NCBI RefSeq assembly: GCF_003387355.1
Contig: NZ_QUNH01000001.1
Coordinates: 1,560,023 to 1,624,022 of the forward strand
DNA: 64,000 bases
Source of the DNA: Winogradskyella sediminis
GTDB lineage: Bacteria; Bacteroidota; Bacteroidia; Flavobacteriales; Flavobacteriaceae
Direction of reading: 5' to 3'
The position numbers and the translations under genes were made by a program. Positions 55,690 to 63,700 of this stretch are shown in pieces. The first letter of the stretch is position 1, and each line of letters begins with the position of its first letter. The notes below the pieces were generated by a model. The model was given only the letters and a program-made list of their open reading frames with translations. It was not told where the DNA came from and did no database searches.

Positions 55690-56439
55690 ATGAGAAAACA
55701 TATCGTAGCCGGAAACTGGAAAATGAATAACGATTTACCTCAAACGGAACTTTTAATAACAGAACTATTAAAGCAAAACAAAACATCGGATGCTGAGGTT
55801 ATGATCGCACCTACGTTTACCAATTTATGGCAAGCGTTTGAATCGTTAAGACAAGAGTCTATTGAGGTTATTGCTCAAAATATGCACTTTGCTGAAAACG
55901 GAGCTTATACCGGAGAAATCAGTGCAAGTATGTTAAAAAGTATTGGTATTGAAACCGTAATTTTAGGTCATAGCGAACGTCGTGCGTATTTTAATGAAAC
56001 AGACGAATCTTTGGCTAAAAAGGTTGATGCTGCTTTGGCTAATGATATGCGTATTATTTTTTGTTTTGGAGAAGAATTAGCAGATAGAAAGTCAGGAAAC
56101 CATGAAGGTATTGTTGAAAGTCAGATTAAAAATGCATTATTTCATTTAGAGGCTGATGCTTTCAAAAATATCGTTTTAGCTTATGAGCCTGTTTGGGCTA
56201 TCGGAACAGGTGAAACTGCTAGTCCTGAGCAAGCACAAGATATGCATGCCTTTATTAGAAAAACTTTAGCGGATAAATATGGTAATGATGTCGCAGAATC
56301 TGTATCAATTTTATACGGTGGAAGTGTAAAACCAAATAACGCTAAAGAAATTTTTGGAAAGCCAGATGTTGATGGTGGACTAATTGGAGGAGCAGCGCTT
56401 AAAGCAGAAGATTTTTATGCTATAGTTAATGCTTTCTAA
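55690..56439 (+). CDS. tpiA: Triosephosphate isomerase
   Basis: TpiA interconverts dihydroxyacetone phosphate and glyceraldehyde 3-phosphate. The product has 249 residues from the ATG at 55690 (MRKHIVAGNWKMN). An upstream frame extension is not part of the protein. The catalytic residues are Lys11 (GNWKMN), His94 (LGHSERR) and Glu166 (AYEPVWAIGTG). The phosphate loop YGGSVKP is intact. It is followed by a bidirectional terminator. Confidence 0.97.
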   Translation: MRKHIVAGNWKMNNDLPQTELLITELLKQNKTSDAEVMIAPTFTNLWQAFESLRQESIEVIAQNMHFAENGAYTGEISASMLKSIGIETVILGHSERRAYFNETDESLAKKVDAALANDMRIIFCFGEELADRKSGNHEGIVESQIKNALFHLEADAFKNIVLAYEPVWAIGTGETASPEQAQDMHAFIRKTLADKYGNDVAESVSILYGGSVKPNNAKEIFGKPDVDGGLIGGAALKAEDFYAIVNAF

Positions 56440-56462
56440 GTAAAACATTAGTTGTTCAATAT

Positions 56463-56496
56463 AAAAAAAGCTAACTTAACCGTTAGCTTTTTTTTT
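56463..56496. terminator. Bidirectional terminator between tpiA and the porin gene
   Basis: AGCTAAC (56469-56475) pairs with GTTAGCT (56482-56488), flanked by A7 and T9, so it serves both convergent genes. Confidence 0.9.
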
Positions 56497-56498
56497 GC

Positions 56499-57701
56499 TT
56501 AAATACCTATTTCAACTTGAAATCTCAGATACCAATTGTTAACCGTATTAGCATCTACATAATTGAGTTCGGTGTTAGTAATTTCTGCTTGTAGTTTTAA
56601 GGAGTGTTCCCAAATATATTTTGTAAGTCCAAGACTGTATTGATTAGTTTGTGGCGTTAAGACTTCAATATCTTTATGTGGTTCTTGGTAAGAGTAACGA
56701 CCCACAAGTTCATAATTACTTGGAAAAATATAACTTAATTGAGCATCAAATCCATGGCCAGCAAATACATATCTAGATTCTAAGGCATCTTCAGGGTTTA
56801 TAGTAATAGGATCGTCAGCAGTGCGCTGCATATAAGCGGTTTGAAAAGCCCAACCGTTATATTTCATAATGGCATCTATAAATAACGCTTGTATATCGCG
56901 TTGTTCATATAAGTCATCACCAATAGTACCACGCGTTCTTCTTGCTTTGTTATTGATGTGGTATACACCAGATAGCATAAGTTTAAGTGTCTCTTCTCGT
57001 TTTATATCCCCTTCAAATAGTGTTCCATTACTTTCAAAAGCACCAAAAGGAAAGAGTTCTAAACGACCTGTAAAAGCCAATCCATTATCGGGTTCTTTGG
57101 TCCAATTTCGTCCTTCTCCGGTACTAATAGCGGTTTTTATATTGTAAGAAAACGTGTCTTCCAATTCATTTAAATAATAAACCTGTAGCCCAAAATCTCT
57201 GTCAATATTAAATCGGGAGTTGTTGATAGAGCGATCCGTAAGTTGTAAAGCGCCAGAAGAATTAATCCGCTGCCTATTTCCAGGGAGTTTTGTTTGTCCA
57301 AAGCCAATATTCCAATGTTCGTCTGGTCGGTAAAATACAATTGCATCTCTTATGATATTAAGGTTATCACCATCTTCAATGGCACCAACATCGTTTGGTG
57401 AAAACGATAATTGAATCACATAAATAATACTAGGATCACCGACATAACCATCAAAACGTAATCGTAAACGTCTAATCATGGCTTCATAACCATCTTCTTC
57501 ATTTTCATTGTATAAAGAAGTAAATCGGTTTTGCATTCTAAAACGAATGTTGAGTTTAAAAATACTGTCGGGCGACGTTATGCCTAAACCTTTTCCATAA
57601 CTGTAATATGGTAAAGCAGAAAGTTTTATGTCGTTAGTGTCTTGAGCGAAAGATAATTGTGATAAGATGGCGCAAACAACTGCAACAATATATTTTTTCA
57701 T
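56499..57701 (-). CDS. Phosphate-selective porin O/P-type outer-membrane protein
   Basis: The product has 400 residues from the ATG at 57701 (MKKYIVAVVCAILSQLSFAQ), with a signal peptide ending at residue 20. The beta-barrel shows alternating hydrophobic strands (LNIRFRMQNRFTSL, IMKYNGWAFQTAYMQ) and ends LRFQVEIGI, the usual aromatic/hydrophobic barrel end. It matches the OprO/OprP fold family. The phosphate selectivity is inferred from the family only. Confidence 0.8.
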   Translation of the reverse strand: MKKYIVAVVCAILSQLSFAQDTNDIKLSALPYYSYGKGLGITSPDSIFKLNIRFRMQNRFTSLYNENEEDGYEAMIRRLRLRFDGYVGDPSIIYVIQLSFSPNDVGAIEDGDNLNIIRDAIVFYRPDEHWNIGFGQTKLPGNRQRINSSGALQLTDRSINNSRFNIDRDFGLQVYYLNELEDTFSYNIKTAISTGEGRNWTKEPDNGLAFTGRLELFPFGAFESNGTLFEGDIKREETLKLMLSGVYHINNKARRTRGTIGDDLYEQRDIQALFIDAIMKYNGWAFQTAYMQRTADDPITINPEDALESRYVFAGHGFDAQLSYIFPSNYELVGRYSYQEPHKDIEVLTPQTNQYSLGLTKYIWEHSLKLQAEITNTELNYVDANTVNNWYLRFQVEIGI

Positions 57702-57749
57702 GTCATTTAAATTTGACACAAAAATAAGAGTAACTAAATTAAGGATTAG

Positions 57750-57757
57750 TAAATTTG
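57750..57757 (+). promoter_or_regulatory. -7 element of prmA
   Basis: TAAATTTG exactly matches TAnnTTTG, 12 bases before the prmA ATG, implying a very short leader. Confidence 0.5.
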
Positions 57758-57769
57758 CAAAAAAAATAG

Positions 57770-58603
57770 ATGTCAGAAATATATATAGGTTACACGTTTA
57801 AAGTAAGTCCGTTGCAGCCGGCTGTTGAGATATTAATTGCTGAATTGGGTTATGCGGGATTTGAGAGTTTTGTTGAAAATGAAGAAGGTGTTATAGCTTA
57901 TATTCAAAAAGAAGAATGGCATGAACGTATTCTCGATACTATTTATATTTTAAGTTCAGATGAATTTGAAATTTCATATACGTTTGAAGAGATTGAGCAA
58001 ACCAACTGGAATGAAGAATGGGAGAAAAATTTTAATCCTATTGTCGTGGATGATTTAGTTTCAGTACGTGCCCCATTTCATGAAAAACCAGACGCAAAGT
58101 TCGATATTATTATTGAGCCGAAAATGAGTTTTGGAACAGGGCATCATGAAACAACACATATGATGATTCAGCATATTTTACAAAACGATTTTACGAACAA
58201 AACAGTTTTAGATATGGGCTGCGGTACAGGTGTTCTAGCAATATTAGCCGAAAAAGTAGGAGCGTCTAAACTCGATGCAATTGATATTGATAATTGGTGT
58301 TACTTAAATAGTTTAGAAAATGTTGAGCGAAATAATTGTAATCATATTTCGGTGTACGAGGGAGATGTAAAGTTGTTAGAAGGTAAAACTTACGATAGTA
58401 TAATTGCTAATATTAATAGAAATATATTATTAGCAGATATACCTCAATATGCTAAAAGTTTAAATACAAACGGTTCCTTATTTTTAAGCGGTTTTTATGA
58501 ACAAGATATACCTATGATTAGTGAAGCTTGTAATAAACAGATGTTAAAATTGGATGAAACTATCCAAAAAGGGCAGTGGGTTTCATTAAAATTTATAAAT
58601 TAG
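57770..58603 (+). CDS. prmA: Ribosomal protein L11 methyltransferase
   Basis: PrmA trimethylates L11 with S-adenosylmethionine. The product has 277 residues. The N-terminal substrate-binding domain (residues 1-90) leads into the methyltransferase core with motif I DMGCGTGVLA (from residue 148), motif FGTGHHETT before it, and DSIIANINRNIL. It precedes clpS, an order common in Bacteroidetes. Confidence 0.94.
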   Translation: MSEIYIGYTFKVSPLQPAVEILIAELGYAGFESFVENEEGVIAYIQKEEWHERILDTIYILSSDEFEISYTFEEIEQTNWNEEWEKNFNPIVVDDLVSVRAPFHEKPDAKFDIIIEPKMSFGTGHHETTHMMIQHILQNDFTNKTVLDMGCGTGVLAILAEKVGASKLDAIDIDNWCYLNSLENVERNNCNHISVYEGDVKLLEGKTYDSIIANINRNILLADIPQYAKSLNTNGSLFLSGFYEQDIPMISEACNKQMLKLDETIQKGQWVSLKFIN

Positions 58604-58665
58604 TAGTAATTAAAAGAGAGTCTGTGAGACTAAGCGTATAAGAATTGCTTAAAAAGATATCCACT

Positions 58666-58938
58666 ATGACGAAAGAAAAATATTCTGAAGAACTACTTTT
58701 AAAGGAAGAAGAAGTAAAACAAAATGAGATTGTATTGTTTAATGATGAAGTCAATACGTTTGATCATGTTATCGATACTCTTATCTATGCTTGCGACCAT
58801 GTGCCTGAACAAGCAGAGCAATGTGCTTTGTTAGTACATTATAAAGGAAAATGCACGGTGAAGACTGGGCCTTATGAAGATTTAGAGCCTCGTTGCTCTA
58901 AGCTTTTACAGGCAGGACTTAGTGCAGAAATCGTTTAA
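58666..58938 (+). CDS. clpS: ClpS adaptor
   Basis: ClpS delivers N-degron proteins to ClpAP. The product has 90 residues from the ATG at 58666 (MTKEKYSEELLL). The disordered N-terminal tail ends at VLFNDEVNTFDHVI, and the N-degron pocket is formed by the following helices. CALLVHYKGKC matches the central strand. It is 62 bases after prmA and followed by a bidirectional terminator. Confidence 0.93.
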   Translation: MTKEKYSEELLLKEEEVKQNEIVLFNDEVNTFDHVIDTLIYACDHVPEQAEQCALLVHYKGKCTVKTGPYEDLEPRCSKLLQAGLSAEIV

Positions 58939-58940
58939 TA

Positions 58941-58970
58941 AAAAAAATCCCACTTATGGTGGGATTTTTT
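58941..58970. terminator. Bidirectional terminator after clpS
   Basis: TCCCAC (58948-58953) pairs with GTGGGA (58959-58964), with an A-run before and a T-run after. The HMA gene ends just beyond it on the other strand. Confidence 0.9.
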
Positions 58971-58991
58971 ATTGTTTTAAATAGATTTATT

Positions 58992-59282
58992 TTAAGACGA
59001 TAAATGATCATCTGTTTTGGACATTCTCCCAACGGCACAACTCACAAATGACTTGGCTTTTTTCGGTAATGAATTAGCATCCCCTTCAACAGGATAACCT
59101 AAATGTGATAATTTATTTTTTACAGTAGTTATGTCAGTTTCAGATGCAGTTGTAAAAGACACTTCATCCGTATCATTATTGACACTCACTTCAGAAATGC
59201 CATCTAACTTGGATAATTGGGTTACAATAGTATTAGCACAACCTCCACATTTTAAATTTTGTATTTTAACAGTGTTTCTCAT
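58992..59282 (-). CDS. HMA-domain protein of the sulfur operon
   Basis: The product has 96 residues. The N-terminal 70 residues are a heavy-metal-associated fold, with the metal-binding pair in LKCGGCANT (Cys12, Cys15), like CopZ. A C-terminal tail of about 25 residues (LPKKAKSFVSCAVGRMSKTD) has a third cysteine and is not part of the fold. It is the last gene of a minus-strand set of sulfur genes, 12 bases after the dioxygenase-rhodanese gene. It could carry copper or, less conventionally, sulfane sulfur. Confidence 0.85.
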   Translation of the reverse strand: MRNTVKIQNLKCGGCANTIVTQLSKLDGISEVSVNNDTDEVSFTTASETDITTVKNKLSHLGYPVEGDANSLPKKAKSFVSCAVGRMSKTDDHLSS

Positions 59283-59294
59283 GGTGTTTTAATT

Positions 59295-60701
59295 TTATAA
59301 GGTTGAAGGACAAACAAAATCTGTTGTCTCAATATCGGTATGTTTTATGGCTGCAAATCCACCGTCAACGTCTATCAGGTTATGAAAACCTCTCGCTTTT
59401 AATATAGAAGCAGCAATTACAGAGCGGTATCCACCTGCACAATGCACATAATAAGTTTTATCCTTACTTACTTCGTTCATTTTTTCATTGATAAGGTCTA
59501 GCGATAGATGTTGCGCATCTACAATATGTGAGGATACGTATTCTCCATCCTTTCTAACATCCAAAATATTAAGCGTCTCTGTTTTTGCTCGTTTAGCAAA
59601 TTCATCTACCGTTACCGATTCTAAAGTTTCGATATCTTTTCCTTCAGCTTTCCAGGCCTCTATACCTCCTTCAAGATAGCCTAGCGTATTATCATAACCC
59701 ACACGAGAGAGTCTCGTAACAGCTTCTTCAGATTTACCTTCAGGAACCACCAAAACAATGGGTTGTTTAATGTCTTTAATTAAAGCACCAACCCATGGAG
59801 CAAAGCCACCATTCAAACCAATAAATATAGAATTTGGAATATGTCCTTTTATAAAATCAGCTTGGGTTCTGACATCTAAGACTAACGCGGATTCATGGTT
59901 AGCTAAAGCTTCAAATTCATTTGGGTTAAGTGGCACATTTCCTGTTTTTAAAACGGTTTCAAACGTGTCATACCCCATTTTGTTCATCATGGCATTTTTA
60001 GCAAAATATTGTGGTGGTGGTGCAATACCATCTAAAACTTCTTTTATAAATTCGGCTTTAGTCATATCTGCACGTAGCGCGTAATTTGTTTGTTTTTGCT
60101 CACCTAAAATACCTACGGTTTCTTTGCTTAAATTTTTTCCACATGCCGAACCAGCACCATGAGCAGGATATACAATAACATCATCAGCTAGTGGCATAAT
60201 TTTATTTCGAAGCGAATCGAATAACAGGCCTGCTAAATCTTCTTTCGTTAAATCAGATTTAATCGCTAAATCTGGTCTCCCTACGTCACCTAAAAACAAC
60301 GTATCACCAGAAAAAATAGCATGATCTTTTCCGTTTTCGTCTTTTAATAAATATGTTGCGGACTCTAAGGTGTGTCCTGGTGTGTGTAAAACTTTTATCG
60401 TTAGCTTTCCAACGTTCAGTTCTTCGCCGTCATTAGCTGTGTGAATATCATATTCTGTAATTGCACCTGGGCCAAATACAATTGTTGCACCCGTTTCTTT
60501 AGCTAAATCTACGTGGCCAGAAACAAAGTCGGCATGAAAATGAGTTTCTAAAATATATTTAATGTTGGCATTATTAGCCTTGGCTTTATCAACGTATTGC
60601 TGAATTTCTCTTAGTGGATCAATTATTGCGACTTCACCTTCAGATTCAATATAATATGCGCCTTGTGCTAAACAGCCTGTATAGAGTTGTTCTATTTTCA
60701 T
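59295..60701 (-). CDS. ETHE1-like persulfide dioxygenase fused to two rhodanese domains
   Basis: The product has 468 residues. The metallo-beta-lactamase domain (1-about 240) has LETHFHADFVSGH (His54, His56, Asp58), the persulfide-dioxygenase form of the motif, plus HTPGHTLES and FSGDTLFLGDVGR. Rhodanese 1 (about 265-355) keeps the LDVRTQADFIKGHIPNS entry but lacks a catalytic cysteine: its loop is VVPEGKSEEA. Rhodanese 2 (about 370-465) has the active loop HCAGGYRS. The fusion should oxidise glutathione or other persulfides to sulfite and pass sulfane sulfur. The upstream neighbour is a sulfite exporter. Confidence 0.9.
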   Translation of the reverse strand: MKIEQLYTGCLAQGAYYIESEGEVAIIDPLREIQQYVDKAKANNANIKYILETHFHADFVSGHVDLAKETGATIVFGPGAITEYDIHTANDGEELNVGKLTIKVLHTPGHTLESATYLLKDENGKDHAIFSGDTLFLGDVGRPDLAIKSDLTKEDLAGLLFDSLRNKIMPLADDVIVYPAHGAGSACGKNLSKETVGILGEQKQTNYALRADMTKAEFIKEVLDGIAPPPQYFAKNAMMNKMGYDTFETVLKTGNVPLNPNEFEALANHESALVLDVRTQADFIKGHIPNSIFIGLNGGFAPWVGALIKDIKQPIVLVVPEGKSEEAVTRLSRVGYDNTLGYLEGGIEAWKAEGKDIETLESVTVDEFAKRAKTETLNILDVRKDGEYVSSHIVDAQHLSLDLINEKMNEVSKDKTYYVHCAGGYRSVIAASILKARGFHNLIDVDGGFAAIKHTDIETTDFVCPSTL

Positions 60702-60720
60702 TCTTAAATTATTTGAAATA

Positions 60721-60728
60721 CAAATTTA
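60721..60728 (-). promoter_or_regulatory. -7 element of an internal promoter in the sulfur operon
   Basis: On the minus strand TAAATTTG (exact TAnnTTTG) ends 19 bases before the dioxygenase-rhodanese ATG. If the start of transcription is about 60717, the palindrome at 60749-60764 is centred near -40. TTTC at 60748-60745 is the only -33-like element, so the promoter probably needs an activator. Confidence 0.55.
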
Positions 60729-60748
60729 CGAAACTTCGTTTTTTGAAA

Positions 60749-60764
60749 TGTGATAATTATCACA
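60749..60764. promoter_or_regulatory. Perfect Crp/Fnr-type palindrome
   Basis: TGTGATAATTATCACA is a perfect 16-base palindrome and fits the TGTGA-N6-TCACA consensus of CRP. It lies in the 70-base gap between the TauE gene and the dioxygenase-rhodanese gene, upstream of an exact -7 element. A Crp/Fnr-family gene is the first of the same gene set. Regulation by that protein is inferred. Confidence 0.65.
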
Positions 60765-60771
60765 AAGTGTG

Positions 60772-61578
60772 TTAAAACAGTTCTTTGAACATGATATAAA
60801 TAGCCATGACGATGGTAAAATAGCCAAATCCGCGTTTTAATTTTTTAGGACTAATTTTCTTAGACAATGCTAGCCCAATAAAAATGCCAACAATTGATAT
60901 TACGGTAAATGTTACAAGAAAAGTCCAATCGATATTAGTGGTTTTATTTATATCTCCTAAAAATCCAATTAACGATTGAATGGCTATTATAAATAATGAT
61001 GTGCTGATGGCTTTTTTTATTGGCAGTTTAACTAATAATACCAACGCAGGTACAATGAGAAATCCTCCGCCAGCACCTACTAAACCAGCTAAAGCTCCAA
61101 TACCTATGGCTTGTGTACCAATGGCAAAATAATGGGTGTTATCAAAGTTGTTAATGGTATCGTCGCTATTAATGACTTTAGATTTAATCATAGACCAACC
61201 TGCCAAAAGCATGATTACGGCAAAAAGTAACATGATAAAAAGTGAATTTGTCAGTGAAAAATCACCGATAGAAAATAACACTTCAGGCAAATTAGGAATC
61301 ACTATACGACGTACTAAAAATACTGTGAGAATGGAAGGAATGGCAAATATGAGCGCTGTTTTAAAATCTATGGTATTTTTTTTAATGTTACGTAACGTGC
61401 CAATTAAAGCCGTGCTTCCTACAATAAATAAGGAATAACCAGTAGCAACGATTGGACTAAAACCTAAGAAATAGACCAAAATAGGAACGGTTAAAATAGA
61501 GCCACCACCTCCAATTAAGCCTAAAACAAGACCAACAATTAAAGCACCAACGTATCCAATAATTTCTATAAATTCCAT
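60772..61578 (-). CDS. TauE/SafE-family sulfite/anion exporter
   Basis: The product has 268 residues with about eight transmembrane helices in two inverted repeats, each starting with a Gly-rich, Pro-containing motif (GLVLGLIGGGGSILTVPIL and AGLVGAGGGFLIVPALVLL). TauE/SafE proteins export sulfite or sulfoacetate and related organosulfur anions. Here it probably removes sulfite made by the dioxygenase encoded downstream. It starts one base after the second YeeE half. Confidence 0.9.
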   Translation of the reverse strand: MEFIEIIGYVGALIVGLVLGLIGGGGSILTVPILVYFLGFSPIVATGYSLFIVGSTALIGTLRNIKKNTIDFKTALIFAIPSILTVFLVRRIVIPNLPEVLFSIGDFSLTNSLFIMLLFAVIMLLAGWSMIKSKVINSDDTINNFDNTHYFAIGTQAIGIGALAGLVGAGGGFLIVPALVLLVKLPIKKAISTSLFIIAIQSLIGFLGDINKTTNIDWTFLVTFTVISIVGIFIGLALSKKISPKKLKRGFGYFTIVMAIYIMFKELF

Positions 61579-61579
61579 T

Positions 61580-61996
61580 TTAATGTGGTAATTTATCTTT
61601 TAATAATCCGTAAACGTAGGTACCTAACAAGGCAGCAGCAATGACAATTAATATGGACCAAACTCCGGTTCCAATTAAGATATACATGGGACCAGGGCAA
61701 GCTCCACAGAGTGCCCAACCCAAGCCAAAAATACTTCCACCAATTATATAGCGCGTAAAACCACGATCTTTTAATGGAACTCTTAATGAAGTCCCTTCGG
61801 TAGTTTTGATTCTTCGTTTTTCAGATAGCTTAAGTAATATAATTCCTGTTATAACTGCTGTGCCAATAATACCATACATATGAAAGGATTGAAATTTAAA
61901 CATCTCATAAATGCGATACCAAGAGACGGCTTCGGATTTTACTAAAACAATTCCGAAGAAAATGCCAACCATAAAAAACTTTATATACTTACTCAT
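61580..61996 (-). CDS. YeeE/YedE-type thiosulfate transporter, second half (DUF6691-like)
   Basis: The product has 138 residues with four transmembrane helices. GLGWALCGACPGPMYILIGT holds the conserved cysteine motif C-G-A-C-P-G-P of the YeeE/YedE fold. E. coli TsuA is a single chain with such motifs in both halves. Here the halves are separate genes that abut with two bases between. The pair would form a pathway for thiosulfate or related sulfur ions, with cysteines relaying the ion. Confidence 0.88.
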   Translation of the reverse strand: MSKYIKFFMVGIFFGIVLVKSEAVSWYRIYEMFKFQSFHMYGIIGTAVITGIILLKLSEKRRIKTTEGTSLRVPLKDRGFTRYIIGGSIFGLGWALCGACPGPMYILIGTGVWSILIVIAAALLGTYVYGLLKDKLPH

Positions 61997-61998
61997 AA

Positions 61999-62556
61999 TT
62001 AAAATAGTATTGGAAAAATAAGATGAATCATAATAAGCCCTCCGAGGAAAAATCCAACAACAGCAATTAATGATGGTAATTGTAAACTACTCAATCCTGT
62101 TATGGCATGCCCAGAAGTACAACCGCCTGCATAGCGAGTGCCAAACCCAACGAGAAAACCTCCACTAATTAAAATTACTAATCCTTTAAAGCTAAAAACA
62201 GCATCCCAACTAAATAATTCTGGTGGTAATAAATGTTGTCCTGCATCTGTAAAGCCTAATGCTTTTAAGTCTGTAACTGTAGCATCGCTAAGCGCAATGT
62301 CAATGGGATTAGATAATAGGAAGTGGGCAATAAAACCACCGACGATGGCTCCGAGAACTACGATGAGGTTCCATTTATGGCTTTTCCAATCATAATTGAA
62401 AAAAGCAACGCGTTTACCAGCACCTCCCATAGCGCACATGGTTCTAAGGTTTGAGGACATTCCGAAGGTTCTTCCAAAATAAAGCAGTAGAAACATCACA
62501 ATTGCAATGCATGGACCAGAGATATACCACGGCCACGGTTGTAAGATATATTCCAT
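61999..62556 (-). CDS. YeeE/YedE-type thiosulfate transporter, first half
   Basis: The product has 185 residues from the ATG at 62556 ([15 protein letters not shown]). Two upstream in-frame ATGs are less likely because of the promoter. It has about five transmembrane helices and the motif [20 protein letters not shown], the second conserved cysteine signature of the family. A further cysteine ([13 protein letters not shown]) is near residue 43. It is the first transport gene after the Crp/Fnr regulator. Confidence 0.9.
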   Translation of the reverse strand: MEYILQPWPWYISGPCIAIVMFLLLYFGRTFGMSSNLRTMCAMGGAGKRVAFFNYDWKSHKWNLIVVLGAIVGGFIAHFLLSNPIDIALSDATVTDLKALGFTDAGQHLLPPELFSWDAVFSFKGLVILISGGFLVGFGTRYAGGCTSGHAITGLSSLQLPSLIAVVGFFLGGLIMIHLIFPILF

Positions 62557-62571
62557 AATTTTCATTTGATA

Positions 62572-62579
62572 CAAAAATA
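62572..62579 (-). promoter_or_regulatory. -7 element ahead of the transporter genes
   Basis: On the minus strand TATTTTTG exactly matches TAnnTTTG, 15 bases before the chosen ATG. A lone TGTGA half-site is at 62586-62590. Confidence 0.45.
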
Positions 62580-62613
62580 GAGTTATGTGATTAAGACTTT
62601 AGGTTAAAAGTTG

Positions 62614-63249
62614 CTAAAATTCTAATACCAGAATTTTATTTCTGCCGAGTTCAATTTTTTTCTCACGTTCTAATTGTTTTAATAAACGTGAAATAACCAC
62701 ACGAGAGGTGTTTAAGTCTTCTGCAATTTCCTGATGTGTAATTTCTAAATTAGTAGACGCAGAAAGTTTTACATGATCTGTTAAATACTTAAATAAACGT
62801 TCGTCCATTTTCATGAAAGCCAGTGTGTCAATAGTTTCTAACATTTCGTCAAAACGTATTTGGTAGCTTTGTAAGATGAAAGTTCGCCAACTGTCATTAG
62901 TATCAAACCACAGTTTCATATATGCTATCGGAATCATAATCACAGTGGCATCTTCATCCGCAACAGCACGTATTTTACTTACAGATTTTACCATACAGCA
63001 TGTTAAAGACATGGCACAAGTATCACCAGACTCTAAAACATAAAGTAGAAGTTCATCACCATCATTGTCTTCTCTTAAAACTTTAATATTTCCTTTAATT
63101 AAAAGTGGAATAAAATTAAGGTCTTGACCAATATCTATAATGATATCTGCTTTTTGAAAAGTTTTTAGAAACGCCACATCAGCGATTTTTTCGATTATTT
63201 CGGAATCGAATAAGTATTGAAATGGCTCTAAGAGTTCTTTAGAAATCAT
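62614..63249 (-). CDS. Crp/Fnr-family regulator of the sulfur operon
   Basis: The product has 211 residues. A cNMP-type beta-roll (about 15-120) is joined by a dimerisation helix to a winged helix-turn-helix (ITHQEIAEDLNTSRVVISRL, about 170-190). The beta-roll loop carries Cys78, Cys84 and Cys85 (DTCAMSLTCCMVK), unlike CRP and unlike the N-terminal [4Fe-4S] cysteines of FNR. In the recognition helix the two arginines of CRP are kept (SRVVISR) but the glutamate is a valine. The cysteine cluster next to sulfur genes suggests sensing of persulfide or redox state. A TATTTTTG element at 63254-63261 is very close to the ATG, so the mRNA may be nearly leaderless. Confidence 0.88.
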   Translation of the reverse strand: MISKELLEPFQYLFDSEIIEKIADVAFLKTFQKADIIIDIGQDLNFIPLLIKGNIKVLREDNDGDELLLYVLESGDTCAMSLTCCMVKSVSKIRAVADEDATVIMIPIAYMKLWFDTNDSWRTFILQSYQIRFDEMLETIDTLAFMKMDERLFKYLTDHVKLSASTNLEITHQEIAEDLNTSRVVISRLLKQLEREKKIELGRNKILVLEF

Positions 63250-63287
63250 AGCTCAAAAATACTAATTTAAAAATTTGAAATAAATTA

Positions 63288-63320
63288 TTTGGCTATGATT
63301 TAATAAATGTATTATATTTG
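63288..63320 (+). promoter_or_regulatory. Promoter of tRNA-Arg
   Basis: TTTG (63288-63291) and TATATTTG (63313-63320) are 21 bases apart, both exact for the Bacteroidetes consensus. The tRNA begins 15 bases later. Confidence 0.7.
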
Positions 63321-63334
63321 CACCCACTTAAAAA

Positions 63335-63408
63335 GGCCTCGTGGCGCAACTGAATAGCGCACTTGATTACGGCTCAAGAGGTTACAGGTTTGAATCCTGT
63401 CGAGGTCA
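63335..63408 (+). tRNA. tRNA-Arg (ACG)
   Basis: The 74-base cloverleaf has anticodon loop TTACGGC, anticodon ACG (edited to ICG, reading CGU/CGC/CGA), with stem CTTGA/TCAAG. The acceptor stem GGCCTCG/CGAGGTC contains one G-T pair. The T-arm is ACAGG-TTTGAAT-CCTGT. The discriminator is A and CCA is not encoded. Confidence 0.95.
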
Positions 63409-63414
63409 CAGAGC

Positions 63415-63451
63415 AAAAAGCCCATTTCTTTACTGAAATGGGCTTTTTTTT
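63415..63451 (+). terminator. Terminator of tRNA-Arg
   Basis: GCCCATTTC (63420-63428) pairs with GAAATGGGC (63435-63443) with a six-base loop and a T-run. Confidence 0.9.
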
Positions 63452-63700
63452 ATTTATAAAAGTTAAAATTTCAGTTCAATAATTAGCATTTTCAGTGTAG
63501 AAATGTTGTTTTTAGGTTGTTTTTCAATAATATAAATTTTAATGACGACTAATGCTGGCGTCTTGTATCAATAATATATAATGATATTAAAATTTGAGTG
63601 TGATATTGGAAAATAGTCAAGGTAATTAGACGATAAGAAAGCGCTAAGGAATCTTATGTCTGCAGTAGATTCTAGCGTGCATAATCTAAAAAATCAAAAG

